Part shown: positions 22,701 to 33,846 of the stretch, piece by piece | How positions within the stretch are numbered: position 1 is the stretch's first letter | Layout of the letters: each line of letters opens with the position of its first letter | From: Drosophila miranda | Taxonomy: Eukaryota > Arthropoda > Insecta > Diptera > Drosophilidae | NCBI RefSeq assembly: GCF_003369915.1 | Contig: NC_046677.1 | Span: 31,886,913-31,950,912, forward strand | DNA: 64,000 bases | Direction: 5' to 3' | Translations under genes and position numbers: made by a program | Notes under the pieces: generated by a model | Told to the model about the DNA's origin: nothing | Seen by the model: only the letters and a program-made list of their open reading frames with translations | Database searches by the model: none

Positions 22701-25700
22701 TTAGTACATTTTCTTTGAGCAATCTGTTTACAGAACTCTGCCCTGCCCTGTCCCGATTCCGATATTTCAAATTGCTTTCAAATCAAAAAGTTTTGTGTGC
22801 AAGTAGTAGACTGGCGATCGGGAAAACCCAGAAATTTCAAAAGAGAAATACTCAGGCGGCAGCGTCTGTCTGCTCGTCTCTCTCTCGCTTCGTTTGGTTT
22901 TTAATAGTTTTGGTCGGCTGTGTCTGCCTGCTGCCTGCCGTTGGCTAGCCAAAATACATTATATTCGGTCCCAGTCTCCGAAATGGTTATACATGTACAT
23001 ATATAGCATAAATAGGTATACACGTACCTATGAAGAGCAGCTGTTTCTGGGAGCCCCCAAAAACCGGTTTCTGCTGCTGCTGCTTAAGGCTGACCATATA
23101 ATAATGTTTGTTCACCAAAATGTTTGCCACTCACGAACTCGAACTCAGACTCATTTGGCACTCTTTTTGTTTTGTGTGTGTGGTTTGTTGTTGGGTTTTA
23201 TTTTTGGGCAAGGTTATAGCAAAATCGAAAAACAAAAAACCAAAAATGTATGAGGGAACACGACTGACTCCCAGCAGGGAAATCGATTAAACAAACGAAA
23301 GGTTAAAAGCAAATAACTTTGATATTGCATTATACTCGTGTGTACCCTCTGACACAAGTTTATTAACCTTTATTTATTTTTTTGGTAAGAGAGGGACAAA
23401 GACTTTTACTTTTACTCTTCTTGGTTTTGGCCAAAAATAGCGAGATTCGAGTCTAGGCATTCTTTTTGGCACTTTTCGCTTGTGCAATGAAGAATAAATC
23501 TCTGAGCAATCTATAGAATTGTATAAATATCTAACAATGTTTCCAGTGCCATGCAAATTTCTGGGACTTTAGCAATGTCTTGTTTCTATAAATACTCATT
23601 CTCTCCCCCACACCTCACGCAAATCAATAATTCGATTTCTGTTCCAAATCAAATAAGGAAACCGAACGAATGCGAAATGTAAATGATGGGCCGCCACGCC
23701 TGCCCCGTCCCTGCCCCTGCTGCCAAACGCCTGCAAAATGATTTCCTTGACGCAAAATGTATGCGAAATTAAGTCCGGCGGAATCTGGACGAACTTAAAG
23801 TAATTCCATAAAAGTACAAAAACCATGTTTGATCTGTACTTAATTGATTCAATAAATTGAAGTAAATCAATTTACATTTGAAATAATTTCCAGCAATTTT
23901 CTTATTTCTTATATAAGAGAATTTCTTGTTTTTCCTTCCATTTTCCATTTTCTTGTATAATTTGTTTTAATAGTGAATTTTGCTGACGTCTGAGAACCTG
24001 GCGAATGTGTGCTTTTCGTTTATTTTTGTTAATCAATAACGCAGGGGGTGAGAGATGAGAGGGTGGGATGTCTTACCGAAAACCGTGGAAAAGCGTGGAA
24101 AATGTTCAGGGTGGAGAGGAGAGGCCACAATGTATTTTTGGCATCTGTTCAAAGACTATAACCAGAGATATATGTACACAAATACACATTCCTTGGTATA
24201 GATACATATATTCTATACGAACAGGCGACAGACATTGTCTCGCACTGTGGCTAGCCGATGTCGGGACAGCAAATTACACTATATCTAGGAATATATGTAT
24301 ACCATTTCTTTTGGCACAGATTCATGAAAATTTTCATGAAAATGTGCCTCAAAATAAACCATTTACTACGTACTATATGCACATACATATATAGCGAAAT
24401 ATAGGGGCACTTACCATCGTAGTTGCGTATCTCCAGATCGGCGGGTAGACGGGCATAGCTGAGGGAGCTAACAGCCTTGTCGTTCGAACGATGTCCGTAC
24501 TGGCGATGTGCCTCATGGATCTCCGTGGCACCAAACTTCTCCGTCAAGGCACGAACACATTGCTTCTCGCCGGCAATGCAGGATAGGTGCAAAGCAGTAT
24601 TACCATGACGATCACGAACTGTGGGCTGTGTAGGATATGGTATTATAAGTATTGAATAATAGATAGATCTTTGCTAAGGCTTTTGTTAGTGATTTAATGG
24701 GATAGCTAGAGATTGTTATTTCCTTTTGATTAAGCAGTAAATCCACAAACAATTTCAGTAGATTGATATTTACCTCAGCTCCAGCCAGTAGCAGCATCCT
24801 CATGATATTCGGTTGGGCTGTGAGGGCAGCCAAATGCAGTGGGGTTTGTGCCACATCGTTCTGGATATTGAGCAGGCATGGATGCGGCGCCATGCGTATG
24901 AGGGCGGCCACCACATCGACATAACCCGATATGCAAGCCAAATGCAGAGGTCTGAAACACACAGAGAAGCAAAAACAAACGATCAGTCAGAGTTTATTTA
25001 CCTGAGGTCTGGTCTGGCCCTCCCTTTTGCTTCCTTCCGCCGTTTCTTTCTTTGTGGCTTTCATTCGAACACTTGTTGTCTGTCATGTCTCGTGCGTGAG
25101 TAAAAACCCAGAAAACCCAAAAGGCAAGGAAAGAAACACTTGCCCAAAAACCAGTTTTGTTGTTGTTGATGATGATGATACCTGCCCACATACCAGGAAA
25201 ACCCCCGAATCAGTCACACACATGTGTCAGTGCACGTCTGAAGTCGCGTTTCTTCCCAGTCCCAGACCGAGTCCCAGTCTCTCATTGTCTTTAATGTGAT
25301 TCATGAAACTCTCCCCCACAGTTGGTGGTCAAGTCGTCTCGATGCGATTTTTCGGGAAATTCTCAACGGAAATACTTACGTGTCGCCGTCGTCATTCTGC
25401 TGATAGAACTGCTCCCAGGCGTTTATGATATTGATGCTGCTGTTGTTCAGATTAGCCGATCCAGAGGCAGATGCTGAGGCTGCTGCATTCGTGGGTTTGT
25501 TATCGCTACTGATGGCTTTGCTGCGGCCCGAAATGGAGGTGCTGGTGCCCAGATTGTTGAGGACCTCGCCACGTCCGGCCAGATTGCTTTGGACTGTCCA
25601 TTGTGGTATTCCGGCGTCTGTGTTGTGTTTGAGGCGCATTTGTTCAGTGGCGGCCGGCTGTTGCTTGATGCCAGCCTGGGAGGATGTTGGATTCTGTTGC

Positions 25701-26170
25701 TCCTGTTCGTCGTTGTCCTCCTCCTCGGTTTCGACCTCGTCAATGATGCCCGAATCAAGGACCACGGAAGCGATTTGCTTTTGATCGGGAGCCTGACTGG
25801 TTTTCTGCGATGACTCGAAGGCGGGTGCGGTCTTGGGCTTGGATTCGGTGTCGGTTGCGGTGTCGTGCTCGCTGATAATCTCCTCGCTAAAGATCTGCGA
25901 TGATTGCGGTCCAGATATAAAACCAGAATCACTTGTTTCGCTTTGTGCTGCAAATTCTTTTTGCTTGTTAATGGCGTTGTCGTCGTCGTTGTCGCCCCTT
26001 TGCTCCGTCTTCTCGTTGATTTTGCCGCCAAATGAGGATTTTGGATGTTTACTGTTATCAAATGAGTTGGCAGCACATCCACACTCCTCTGCACTGGCCA
26101 CCTCCTTGCTATTATCACTTGTTGCTGCTGCGGCTGTTGCTTGTGCTGCCTCTGTTGTTTGGTTCCACAT
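13231..26170 (-). CDS. cact: Cactus, IkB inhibitor of Dorsal and Dif
   Basis: Six exons on the minus strand: 25380-26170, 24774-24951, 24415-24625, 14649-14737, 14313-14570 and 13231-13302, giving 532 residues. The N-terminal 260 residues are acidic and low-complexity, but keep the phosphodegron DSGFIS at about 81-86 and a second DSG at about 139-141; Toll signalling leads to destruction of Cactus through this region. Ankyrin repeats run from about 262 to 480 (TPLHLA, TALHLS, CVHLAAEAGH, TPLHIA). An acidic PEST-like stretch (PPDSDYDSSDIEDLDD) follows, then a 23-residue tail ending NPMTVA. Cactus holds Dorsal, Dif or both in the cytoplasm. If the last intron is retained, the frame adds only VSVTA and stops at 14295, giving 514 residues. 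Intron 3 is 9.7 kb. Confidence 0.98.
13694..13737. repeat. (AC)n microsatellite, 22 units
   Basis: Uninterrupted AC dinucleotides inside the last cact intron (13303-14312). The rest of that intron is AT-rich, with T runs and a possible 18-nt exon at 13508-13525. Confidence 0.9.
18778..18836. repeat. Imperfect (CAACGR)n repeat
   Basis: Alternating CAACGG, CAACGA and CAACAA units for about 55 bp within cact intron 3, on the + strand. It has no coding frame that is part of a gene. Confidence 0.7.
21609..22177. mobile_element. Short TIR-flanked interspersed repeat (about 569 bp)
   Basis: The ends are exact inverted copies: TATACCCGATACT at 21609-21621 and AGTATCGGGTATA at 22165-22177. Inside are stretches found at many places in Drosophila genomes: a TTTCCGACCCCATAAAG-type block followed by TATATATTCTTGATCAGCAT near 21710-21730, and the TGTCTGTCTGTCCGTC block near 21751-21780. 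It has no ORF, so it is a non-autonomous element or the remains of one, inserted in cact intron 3. The family name is uncertain; similar blocks occur in DINE-1-type and related repeats. Confidence 0.7.
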
Positions 26171-27866
26171 TTTCGAGCTTTCTAGGGCTTTGCTTTACTT
26201 AATTTTCTTTGCCTTTGGTTTCAGCGCTGCTCTGCTCGGCTCGGCTCTGCTCTCGTTGCGGTTCGGTTCGGTTTGGTTCTGCTTCTGGGCTTTCTATTCT
26301 GCGCGGCGCGAGTATGTACTTGTACTTGTTGCGTTGCCAGTTGTTTCTTGAATGTTTTACTCTCCGGCACTTCACTGTCGTTTTATTAAAAGTTTGTTTA
26401 AGTGGGGGTTGGGTTTTTTGTTGTTTAGTTCTTCTGCAAAATAATTAGTTTGAGTTGTGGAAATTTACTAAGTTGAACTTTGCTTTTGAGCTCAGTTTTA
26501 ATCGCAAGCTCTCTCTTTAGTCTCTCTATCGGTCTGCCTCTCTTTCGCGCACACACACTGGCATAAGTTGACACTCTCGCAAGCTCACGTAACTGCGCTT
26601 TCGAGCTTTAATGTGCCATGGCATGGGTGCGAGTGAAACAAACGTAGATGGGGGGCGCAAGTGAAAACGCAATAACAGCAATTTGTAGATTAAAGCAATT
26701 TATAAATTATACATGTGTATTGCTGACAACAAAGCTGAGCAACAAAAAACCCGTGCGATTCATTGGGGAACTATTCCATTAAGACTTTGTGCATATATTT
26801 ATGTTTCCATTTTGCACTTTCCATCTGCTTTTGTTTCACACGCACTCACACACTGCCACTTCTGGAGATCTATTTTCTCCGCACAGCCTCTCTCTTTATC
26901 TTCGGTCACTTTTTATATCCTATTCTTTGTTTTTCATTTGCATTCACACATTCTCAGTGATTTCTTTTCAAAATGGCAGCTTTAAAACATTAATATTAGG
27001 TTCAGGCGGTAGCCTGGGGGAGTGATGAAACCCTCCCAAGCTCACTTGGAACATTAATATTAATATTCTTTTAAATATTCCACTATGTCGCCCACTACCT
27101 TGTAGCTTAATTGCTGTTCCACTCTGATTTTACGCACGATTTAGCTACGTTTTGCATGGGTGTTATAAGTAAAATGCACAAATTCAACTCATTTGCTAAT
27201 TAAGCTAGTTTTATACAATAATACGTGAATGTTAATGTCTGGTCAAACAATTTTTGCAGAACAGTTTTCTGCATGCGCGATTCTATATTTTTCATCCGCC
27301 GTGCGTTCAGTGGTGCTCCGCGTTTTTTCTTTGCGACGCGATTTCTTCGGTAGCTTGACTTTTTTTAGTTATATTTATTAGGATTACCAGTGTTGTTCAA
27401 CGGACAATAAGTTGACCTTAACCCACTGAATCCACCATTAAAAAACCTCCATTTAAACAGGTGAGCAACTTGAGTTAAGCCGCGGAAAATAGGCCTGTTA
27501 GTAAATTCTACTCTTCCCTATAAACGATTTACCTAAACTGCGCTAAAATTTTCCCGTCGGGAAAAAACACGGCAGAGCTAAATTGCAGAGTTCATTTTTG
27601 TTGGTTATCCATATGTTATTTTACGCATTTTTTTTATTTTTCTTCAATTGGAAGTGAGATATTCCCTGTGTAAATAAAAACTATAATATGCATACCAGAG
27701 TTTTGTTCACTTTAAATTTATTTTATATGAATGAAATATATTGTTTCTCTCTTTAAATTACCGCCAGAAATACTAGTGTTAGGTAATGTTTCCCATGTGA
27801 CAGACATTCTGCAAAAAAAACACCAGGCGAATATTTTATTTATTTCTAAAAAATTTCAAAATTCAT
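26171..27866. promoter_or_regulatory. 5' region between cact and the NIF3-like gene
   Basis: The two genes are divergent and their start codons lie 1.7 kb apart. 26210-26300 is a C/T- and G-rich stretch next to the cact start, probably its 5' UTR. An initiator-like TTCAGTG lies at about 27305-27311, followed by a good donor (AACAG then GTGAGC) at about 27460; this could be a non-coding first exon of the NIF3-like gene, spliced to an acceptor such as CCGCCAG near 27767. No other coding frame is supported. Confidence 0.4.
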
Positions 27867-28757
27867 ATGTTACGGGGTGTAACTAGCTTAAGAAAAATGA
27901 GCAGCTACAGTGGTCGCAAATTAACTGCTGTTGTCAAGGAACTCGAAAACTTTGCCCCGCTTTCGCTGGCCGAAAAGTGGGATAACGTGGGACTTCTGAT
28001 CGAGCCGCACAATGAGAGAGATGTGAAAAAGATACTCCTGACCAACGATCTCACCGAGCCCGTAATGAAGGAGGCTGTGGAAAAGCAGGTGGAGATGATC
28101 ATTAGTTATCATCCGCCAATCTTCAAACCCCTGACAAGAATTACCAAGTCCAACTGGAAGGAGCGGGTGGTGGCTGCCTGTTTGGCCAATTCCATAGCCC
28201 TGTATTCGCCCCATACGTCGTGGGATAAGAAAACTGGTGGCGTCAACGATTGGTTGGCCCAGTCCGTGACCATTAAAAGCATTCGGCCGTTGATACCCGA
28301 GTTCGGGTGCACCGAACCTGGCACCGGCTCGGGAAGGTTGATCGAGACGAATATGACAATTTCTCAGTTGGTTGAGGCACTGCAGCATCACATCGAGAAC
28401 GATGTGCACGTGGCCCTGGCCGTGGGACATGATTCAAAGACACTTGTGCGTACTGTGGGCATCTGTGCGGGATCGGGTGGCTCCCTTTTGCGGGGCATCC
28501 AGGCCGATACCATCATCACGGGCGAAATGTCACATCACGAACTGCTGGAATTCAATCACAATGGTACCACCGTGCTGCTCTGCAATCACAGCAACTCGGA
28601 GCGCGGATTCCTGCGCATGTTTGCACCGAAACTTGGTGAACTCTTGCAGGGAGCCTGTCAAATCCTCATATCGGAGAAGGACCAAGATCCGCTGGTGACG
28701 GCCGTACGGGTATCTGAGTGCCGCCCCAAAGCAAGCTCAACAATAAATCGCAGCTAA
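27867..28757 (+). CDS. CG4278: NIF3-like protein 1 (NIF3/DUF34 family)
   Basis: A single exon of 296 residues, full length for the family. The NIF3 metal site is visible: SYHPPIF at about 80-86, HTSWD near 115 and the C-terminal EMSHHELLEFNH / NHSNSERGF block at about 227-253. NIF3 proteins form toroidal oligomers binding two metal ions; the substrate is not firmly known, with links to GTP-cyclohydrolase-like folds and transcriptional cofactor reports in mammals. A second in-frame ATG at codon 11 (MSSYSGRKL) could give a cytosolic form, the first ten residues being basic and possibly a mitochondrial leader. The gene is tail-to-tail with mRpL4, with only 60 bp between stop codons. Confidence 0.93.
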   Translation: MLRGVTSLRKMSSYSGRKLTAVVKELENFAPLSLAEKWDNVGLLIEPHNERDVKKILLTNDLTEPVMKEAVEKQVEMIISYHPPIFKPLTRITKSNWKERVVAACLANSIALYSPHTSWDKKTGGVNDWLAQSVTIKSIRPLIPEFGCTEPGTGSGRLIETNMTISQLVEALQHHIENDVHVALAVGHDSKTLVRTVGICAGSGGSLLRGIQADTIITGEMSHHELLEFNHNGTTVLLCNHSNSERGFLRMFAPKLGELLQGACQILISEKDQDPLVTAVRVSECRPKASSTINRS

Positions 28758-28817
28758 CAATGCATTTTCTGGCATCAAAAATAGTTAAATTACAAATAAA
28801 CGACTATAATATAACAT

Positions 28818-29757
28818 TTAGACTTGATCTAGCTTGAATTTGCCGCCCTTGCTGGTGGCATCAGTCCGATGCAGTTGATATAGCAGACGCTGTTCCAAAT
28901 GCTTGACGGCATCCACAGTCAGGACCAACGTATCGTGCTTCAGCATAGAGTAGACATTCAGACCAAATGCTGGCATCAGATTCACATAGCCCAGGTCGTC
29001 GGTGGCATAGCAGATGTTTTCAGGGAACATGTATTCTCTGATATATAAGCAAACATTAGATTGCATTTGTCTCGAAGTTCATGCTCACCACTCACTTGTC
29101 CACAATCAAGATCGATGGTCCCCAATTGCGCTCTGCTATCAGATCTTTGATGAATTGGGCATCTCTGGTGGGAATGTCTACATTCTCAATGACGTGCAGG
29201 TCATCCTGGGCCAGCTTCACGCTCAACGTTGAGGTCAGTCCCATCACGCGCTTGTAGAAGGGCAGCATGTAGAAATGTGTGGTGGGCGAACGGGGACCAT
29301 GGATGACGCCACCACCTTTGAACAAAGGTGAACGTATGGAGCCATGTCGAGCACGACCCATGCCTTTCTGGGGCCACGGCTTTCTTCCGCCGCCACGCAC
29401 CTCCGCCCGCGTCTTGGCATGGGCCAAACTTACATAACGATATTTTCGCTGCCATTCGATGTTCTCCTGAATGACGTCCACACGCGGCTGTGCCGCAAAC
29501 ACATCCGGATGGAGCTCAATCAGACCCATCTTGCGCTCGGCCACTGCATCGATATTCTCTATCCATGCCTGGCGTGGGGCATTCCTGTTTAGTGGCGCAT
29601 AGTCGGCATAATCTTGAGGCAATATCAGTGCCGGCTTTGTAATGTTGGCAGCAGCTGCGGACTCGGCGGCTACATTGCTCTGGGTGTTGGTCTTCGACAG
29701 ACCACGTGCCAGTGGAGTCCACACCTGCCTCGATTTACTTAAAATGTTTTTCAACAT
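28818..29757 (-). CDS. mRpL4: Mitochondrial ribosomal protein L4 (uL4m)
   Basis: Two exons on the minus strand, 29096-29757 and 28818-29037, giving 293 residues. The first about 40 residues are basic and Ser/Thr-rich, as in a mitochondrial presequence. The uL4 core is clear: the loop EVRGGGRKPWPQKGMGRARHG near residues 118-138, then GGGVIHGPRSP and YYMLP-like FYMLPFYKRV. This loop lines the exit tunnel in ribosomal L4 proteins. The ATG at 29757 is preceded by a DRE motif at 29818-29825. The gene is convergent with the NIF3-like gene. Confidence 0.95.
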
Positions 29758-29817
29758 TTTCGAAAATAATGTAAATTAAGTAAATAAAAGGTGCACTAGT
29801 GATGTTATCGGGCGAAC

Positions 29818-29825
29818 TATCGATA
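29818..29825. promoter_or_regulatory. DRE motif upstream of mRpL4
   Basis: A perfect TATCGATA lies 61 bp upstream of the mRpL4 start codon. Many fly mitochondrial and replication genes carry this DREF site near their start. Confidence 0.55.
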
Positions 29826-30066
29826 TACCGATTGACACATATGAGTTCGTGAATCTTAGCCCACAACCACAAGAGCGCCCAAGTGTCAGCTGCTCTCTCG
29901 TTCTATCTGTAAGGGTGAGATTTAAAATTTTTTTATATTTTTATTACCATTTGTATGAAATTGAATTACATTTGTGGCTCAAAAAATCTCAGAAATCTGG
30001 GACGTACGTTCTCTCGACTTTGTCAGTGTCCTGTTTGGGTGCTTGAACCACTGGCTTCTTTTCTTC

Positions 30067-30279
30067 TCACAACTTGTTCCGTTGATGCGATGTTTCAGCG
30101 GATGTTGAGTTGTTTCCCGCCTTGGTCTGCACCTTGTCCACGATTTCAGAAATTAAAGAGCTGAATTCATCATCATTGAAGGGATTAGCATCGGTTTTCC
30201 TGGGAATTTGTTGTTCGGCTGCACCAGCACCGCCCCCTCGGCACCCCGGCACATCCCTGGCCAACGTCCTTCTTCCTTT
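30067..30279 (-). other. Coding-like fragment without a start codon
   Basis: The minus strand is open for 70 codons between TAA at 30280-30282 and TGA at 30067-30069, with no ATG. Codon choice looks genuine, and the stretch NPFNDDEFSSLISEIVDKVQ has the look of a real helix, after a Gly/Ala-rich lead. It could be an internal or last exon of an unseen minus-strand gene, or a decayed gene piece. I do not recognise the family. A full CRE palindrome TGACGTCA lies just beyond at 30291-30298. Confidence 0.25.
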
Positions 30280-33200
30280 TTATGTCATTTTGACGTCATT
30301 GCAGAATATCGTTTCCTACCAACAAGCTTCTGTCAGCTGACAAACAGATTGGCGTTCAGAGTGGTCCACAGTTGGGCAACTGTTGAGTAATTTGAAATTT
30401 GAAAAAGCTGTTTTATGTTCTTTATAATATTTAGAGATCTGGGAAGTGTGGAAAATCTCGTAGGCTAAGAGTGTGTGTAAACTATATTTTGCATACAATT
30501 TACCTATACAGTTGCTAACTAACCCTTTCAACCCCCACATCTCCGCACTCCGGTAAGGTGAGATGGCTTTTGCTGAGCAACAACCCCCATGACTAAATGA
30601 AAACTCTTTTTCTTTCAAATTAGCAACTGCATCAGCCTAGCTTTTCCTGGACAAAAGGTGTTTCTATGGTGAACCGGTTGTGCTCCGCCACCACCAAAAA
30701 CCCATCCCGGAGGCAGCCTCCAACTTTAACCAACGCCAAACATTTACACAATTTTCCCATTGCATTTCCCATTTCCACGGCGGCGGCAATGATGTCATTG
30801 ATACGATTCTGTTTGATGTTGGGCATGGGAGGGAGGCTGTTTGGGGTGGTTTCGCTTAGCTTAATTAATAAGCGAATTTCCTGAAATATTATTCTCGATT
30901 TACAAATCGTTGGACGGTCTCCATTTTCTCCCCTTTCCTTCGCTGATCTCATCAGAATCCACGAACGCATAAAATGCCAATAAAAGATTGCATAAAAAAT
31001 AGCTGTAGCGAAACTTTGGGCAGTATAAAAGCGAATTTGTTATGTTATGCGCACAAAAGTAGGAGATGCCGAAAATTAAAACCGAAAAAAGCGCCTGAAA
31101 TTGAGGGCATGGCCCAGTGAAAAGCAGGGAAGAAGAAAATTCCCTCCCGCAGCCGGTAGCCCCGCAAAAATGTAATTCCTTTGGCGCCAGCCCTGTGATT
31201 ATCGAAAGTAGTTCTTTTTGATGTCGAAAGTTTGCTGCCACCCCCGACATGTCTGCCTCGCATTGCGCCCTGTAGGTGGCAAGTGAAAGTGAAAGCGTCC
31301 TGGTCCCGGTTCTCGTTCTGGTCGTGGTTACTCGTCTATTTCCAGCGGAAGGAAATCTGAGCACATAAAGGCGCCTCTATGTACTTGCTTGGCACACAAA
31401 CACACACACAGTCACAGGGTGGCACTCATACCATCACATGGATGGGAAAAAGGGGGAAAGCCCGGAAAAGTGCGTGAATTTTTGGCAAAAACAAAAACAG
31501 CTGCAAATTAAATGTACGGATAGCAACGACAGGGGAACACTCTTTTGATTTTGAATGGAATTTTGTTCAGTCGTTAGTTGGAATTTTCAATACATAATCG
31601 ATCGATGTTCAATATATGTACATATATACTTATGTAGGTTATAATGTATCCAGATTTACATTGTTACATGCAGTCTGCCTGAAGCCTGATGTCATACGGA
31701 ATTGAAAAGAATTCTTTAAAGGTTCTTAGCACAGATTCATTTCAACAACTTTGTCCCTTCTCTGTTTCTACAGTTTTATAAGAGACCCTTCTGATTTCTT
31801 TCGATATAATCGGCTGTTCACTCGTACTATTCCATCGGAAAGTCCTGGTATCCTTCGCTTGGCAGTGCGTGCGAAAGGAAAGTTAAAACTATGCCGCGTA
31901 GGCGACATGGCAACAGCAGCCGCCCACCCCCGCCAACAGATTGCCTCCAACCTTCTCTTTCCCCCTCATCCACCGCATCCACCATTCCGGGAAAACTCTG
32001 CCGAGCCTCGACTGCGGTACACTTTTCAGCAACTTTCACATGGGAAACTGGCGCCAACTACAACAACAAAAGCAGCAGCAACCGACTATGTTTCAACCCT
32101 GCCTTAGGGCCTAGGCGCCACCACCCACCCACTACAGCACTCCCCCGCCCCTGGCCACAAGTTCTATGTGGCGTGTGCAGCGTTGCGGCTGCGGCAGCAA
32201 CAACAAAAGCAGCAGCAGCAGAAGCAGCAGCGACGTTGGCTGCTTATCGCAACATCAACCAAGCATAAAGCTCAGCCCACCCACCCCCGCTTCAAGCAAC
32301 CCCCTCACTCGCACGCACGCACAGCCCCCACCACCCCGCATCCTCAGTTCGGTTGGGAAAGTTGAAAGTGGAAAATTGTGCGTGGCAGGCAAAAGTTTTG
32401 AGGCCCCCCTGTCGAAAGACAGACAGTCGAAAGAGTCGAGACGATGTAGGCGCAACGAGGTTTGCTCTACAGGATCCCACTCCGCCCTCTCCATCCTTCT
32501 TGAGAGCATCCTTCTCACCCTTTCCATTCCGGCTTCCGGATTCACCCATTTACTTCTGGAACAAAAATGAAAATTAAATGAACAGGAATCATCTGTGCAT
32601 CATCAGCGACCAAAGGGGGAGAGCGAGGCGGAGCAGCCGCGCTGCTGTGGCATGTGCATTAGTATCTTGGCCCCACCCCCAACTGTAACACAGCTGGTAG
32701 TCATTTATCTGCTCCTTCGTGTGCTTCCTTCCTCCTGTTTTCGCCACTGGCGCCCGAGTTTTGCATTTGAAATTATTTTTCCTCGCCAAGGACTCTCTTG
32801 CCCCCTGGCCGGATCGAGGCCAGCTCAAGTCGGGCCATTTCGCCAGCCGGATTAGGTGACCATGACAATGGCCCTTCTCTGTTTGCTTTTTGTATTTCCA
32901 GCGGCCAAAGATATATTCATCTCTGCCTCCGAGTATACACCGAAAATATAGGCTCTATCCTAAGTCTTAGGGAGACTAAAAACTATGATACTCGTAGCAC
33001 AGCTTAACGCACACAATCCAATGCATCTTAGAGGTTTAAATGATTGCCTTCTAGGTAAATGTATCTCAGGCATATTAAGACAACGGGGGCCATATTTAAC
33101 AGGACCTATTTCAAAGCAGCTCCATTTTGAATGGTCTTTTGAGTTCCTTAAGCTTAAGCTACATAGATTTCTGCAATCAAATACCGATTGATTATAAATT

Positions 33201-33805
33201 TGATGGCAATATACATATGTACATAGTACGCTTACTTGATATATTTTGTTGGAATGTTTACCTATTTAATCCTTGGCATCCCTAGTGCAACTCATCCTCC
33301 ATCTAACAATCTTCTGCACTCTGCCTGATATTTCCTCTTTCCCTCCGGCGCTTGAAAGTTTGTCAACAACTCTCGTCCCGCCTTCAGCCAACACACAGGA
33401 AAAAACAGAAAGAAATTTCCTCCGAGGAGCAGAAGACGGATTTCGTTTTTATTTTGGGTTTAAGCGGGAGTTAAACCTGCCCTAAATTCGGCCAAGCGGC
33501 TTAAAAGGAACAAAAAAGGAGCCCGAGCCAAAGCACGCGCAGCAGGAAGCTATCCAGCATCCTGGGGGGAAGAGGAAGCGTCAACAGCAGGAGCAGCATA
33601 AAGGAAACGACTACGTTGCGTTTTCCTTCTTCTTCAGGTTGCAGGACGCTACACGCACGCACATATCCGGACAGATAGAGAGGGAGAAAGGCAGGAAGAT
33701 ATGGCAATGGGGGACGGAGGCGTCCTTTTGTGGAGGCGCAGCACGCATAAATCTAAGAGTCCAAATTACATTATTTTGTCATTTTCATTGGGGCCTCCCT
33801 CGGCG

Positions 33806-33846
33806 TGTGTCCTGCTGTTGCTGTTGCTGCTGCTGCTGCCGCTGCA
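33806..33846. repeat. CTG-type trinucleotide repeat
   Basis: CTGTTGCTGTTGCTGCTG-like units run for about 40 bp. Similar CTG or CAG blocks recur at 34.91, 38.28, 41.2, 43.7, 44.1, 44.3, 50.45, 52.12 and 54.6-55.0 kb. Confidence 0.7.

Larger units (their letters stand above)
17331..22829. promoter_or_regulatory. Group of Dorsal/NF-kB consensus sites in cact intron 3
   Basis: Sites read directly: GGGAATTCCC at 17331-17340; GGGAATTCCA (minus) at 18185-18194; GGGAAAATCCC at 19254-19264; GGGATTTCCC at 21485-21494; and GGGAAAACCC at 22820-22829. All fit the Dorsal consensus GGGW(4-5)CCM. GGGGATTCCT at 20874-20883 fits the insect immune kB motif GGGGATTYYT, and GGGAATTCCT at 18384-18393 is a near match. 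cact encodes the inhibitor of these factors, so a negative feedback element is plausible. Binding is not shown by sequence alone. Confidence 0.5.
14738..24414 (-). other. cact: Large third intron of cact (9.7 kb)
   Basis: Bounded by a GT donor below 24415 and an AG acceptor above 14737, it separates the third and fourth ankyrin-repeat exons. No nested protein-coding gene is convincing on either strand. It holds a TIR-flanked repeat at 21609-22177, several Dorsal/NF-kB consensus sites (17.3-22.8 kb), CAACGR trinucleotide-like repeats near 18.8 kb and GT-rich patches (16.95, 17.25 and 21.4 kb). The other cact introns are 78, 148, 428 and 1,010 bp. Confidence 0.85.

Noticed and set aside
25425..26351. 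Long + strand frames opposite cact exon 1
   Set aside because: They are antisense shadows of the confirmed Cactus N-terminus; their Leu/Ser/Val-rich products match nothing.
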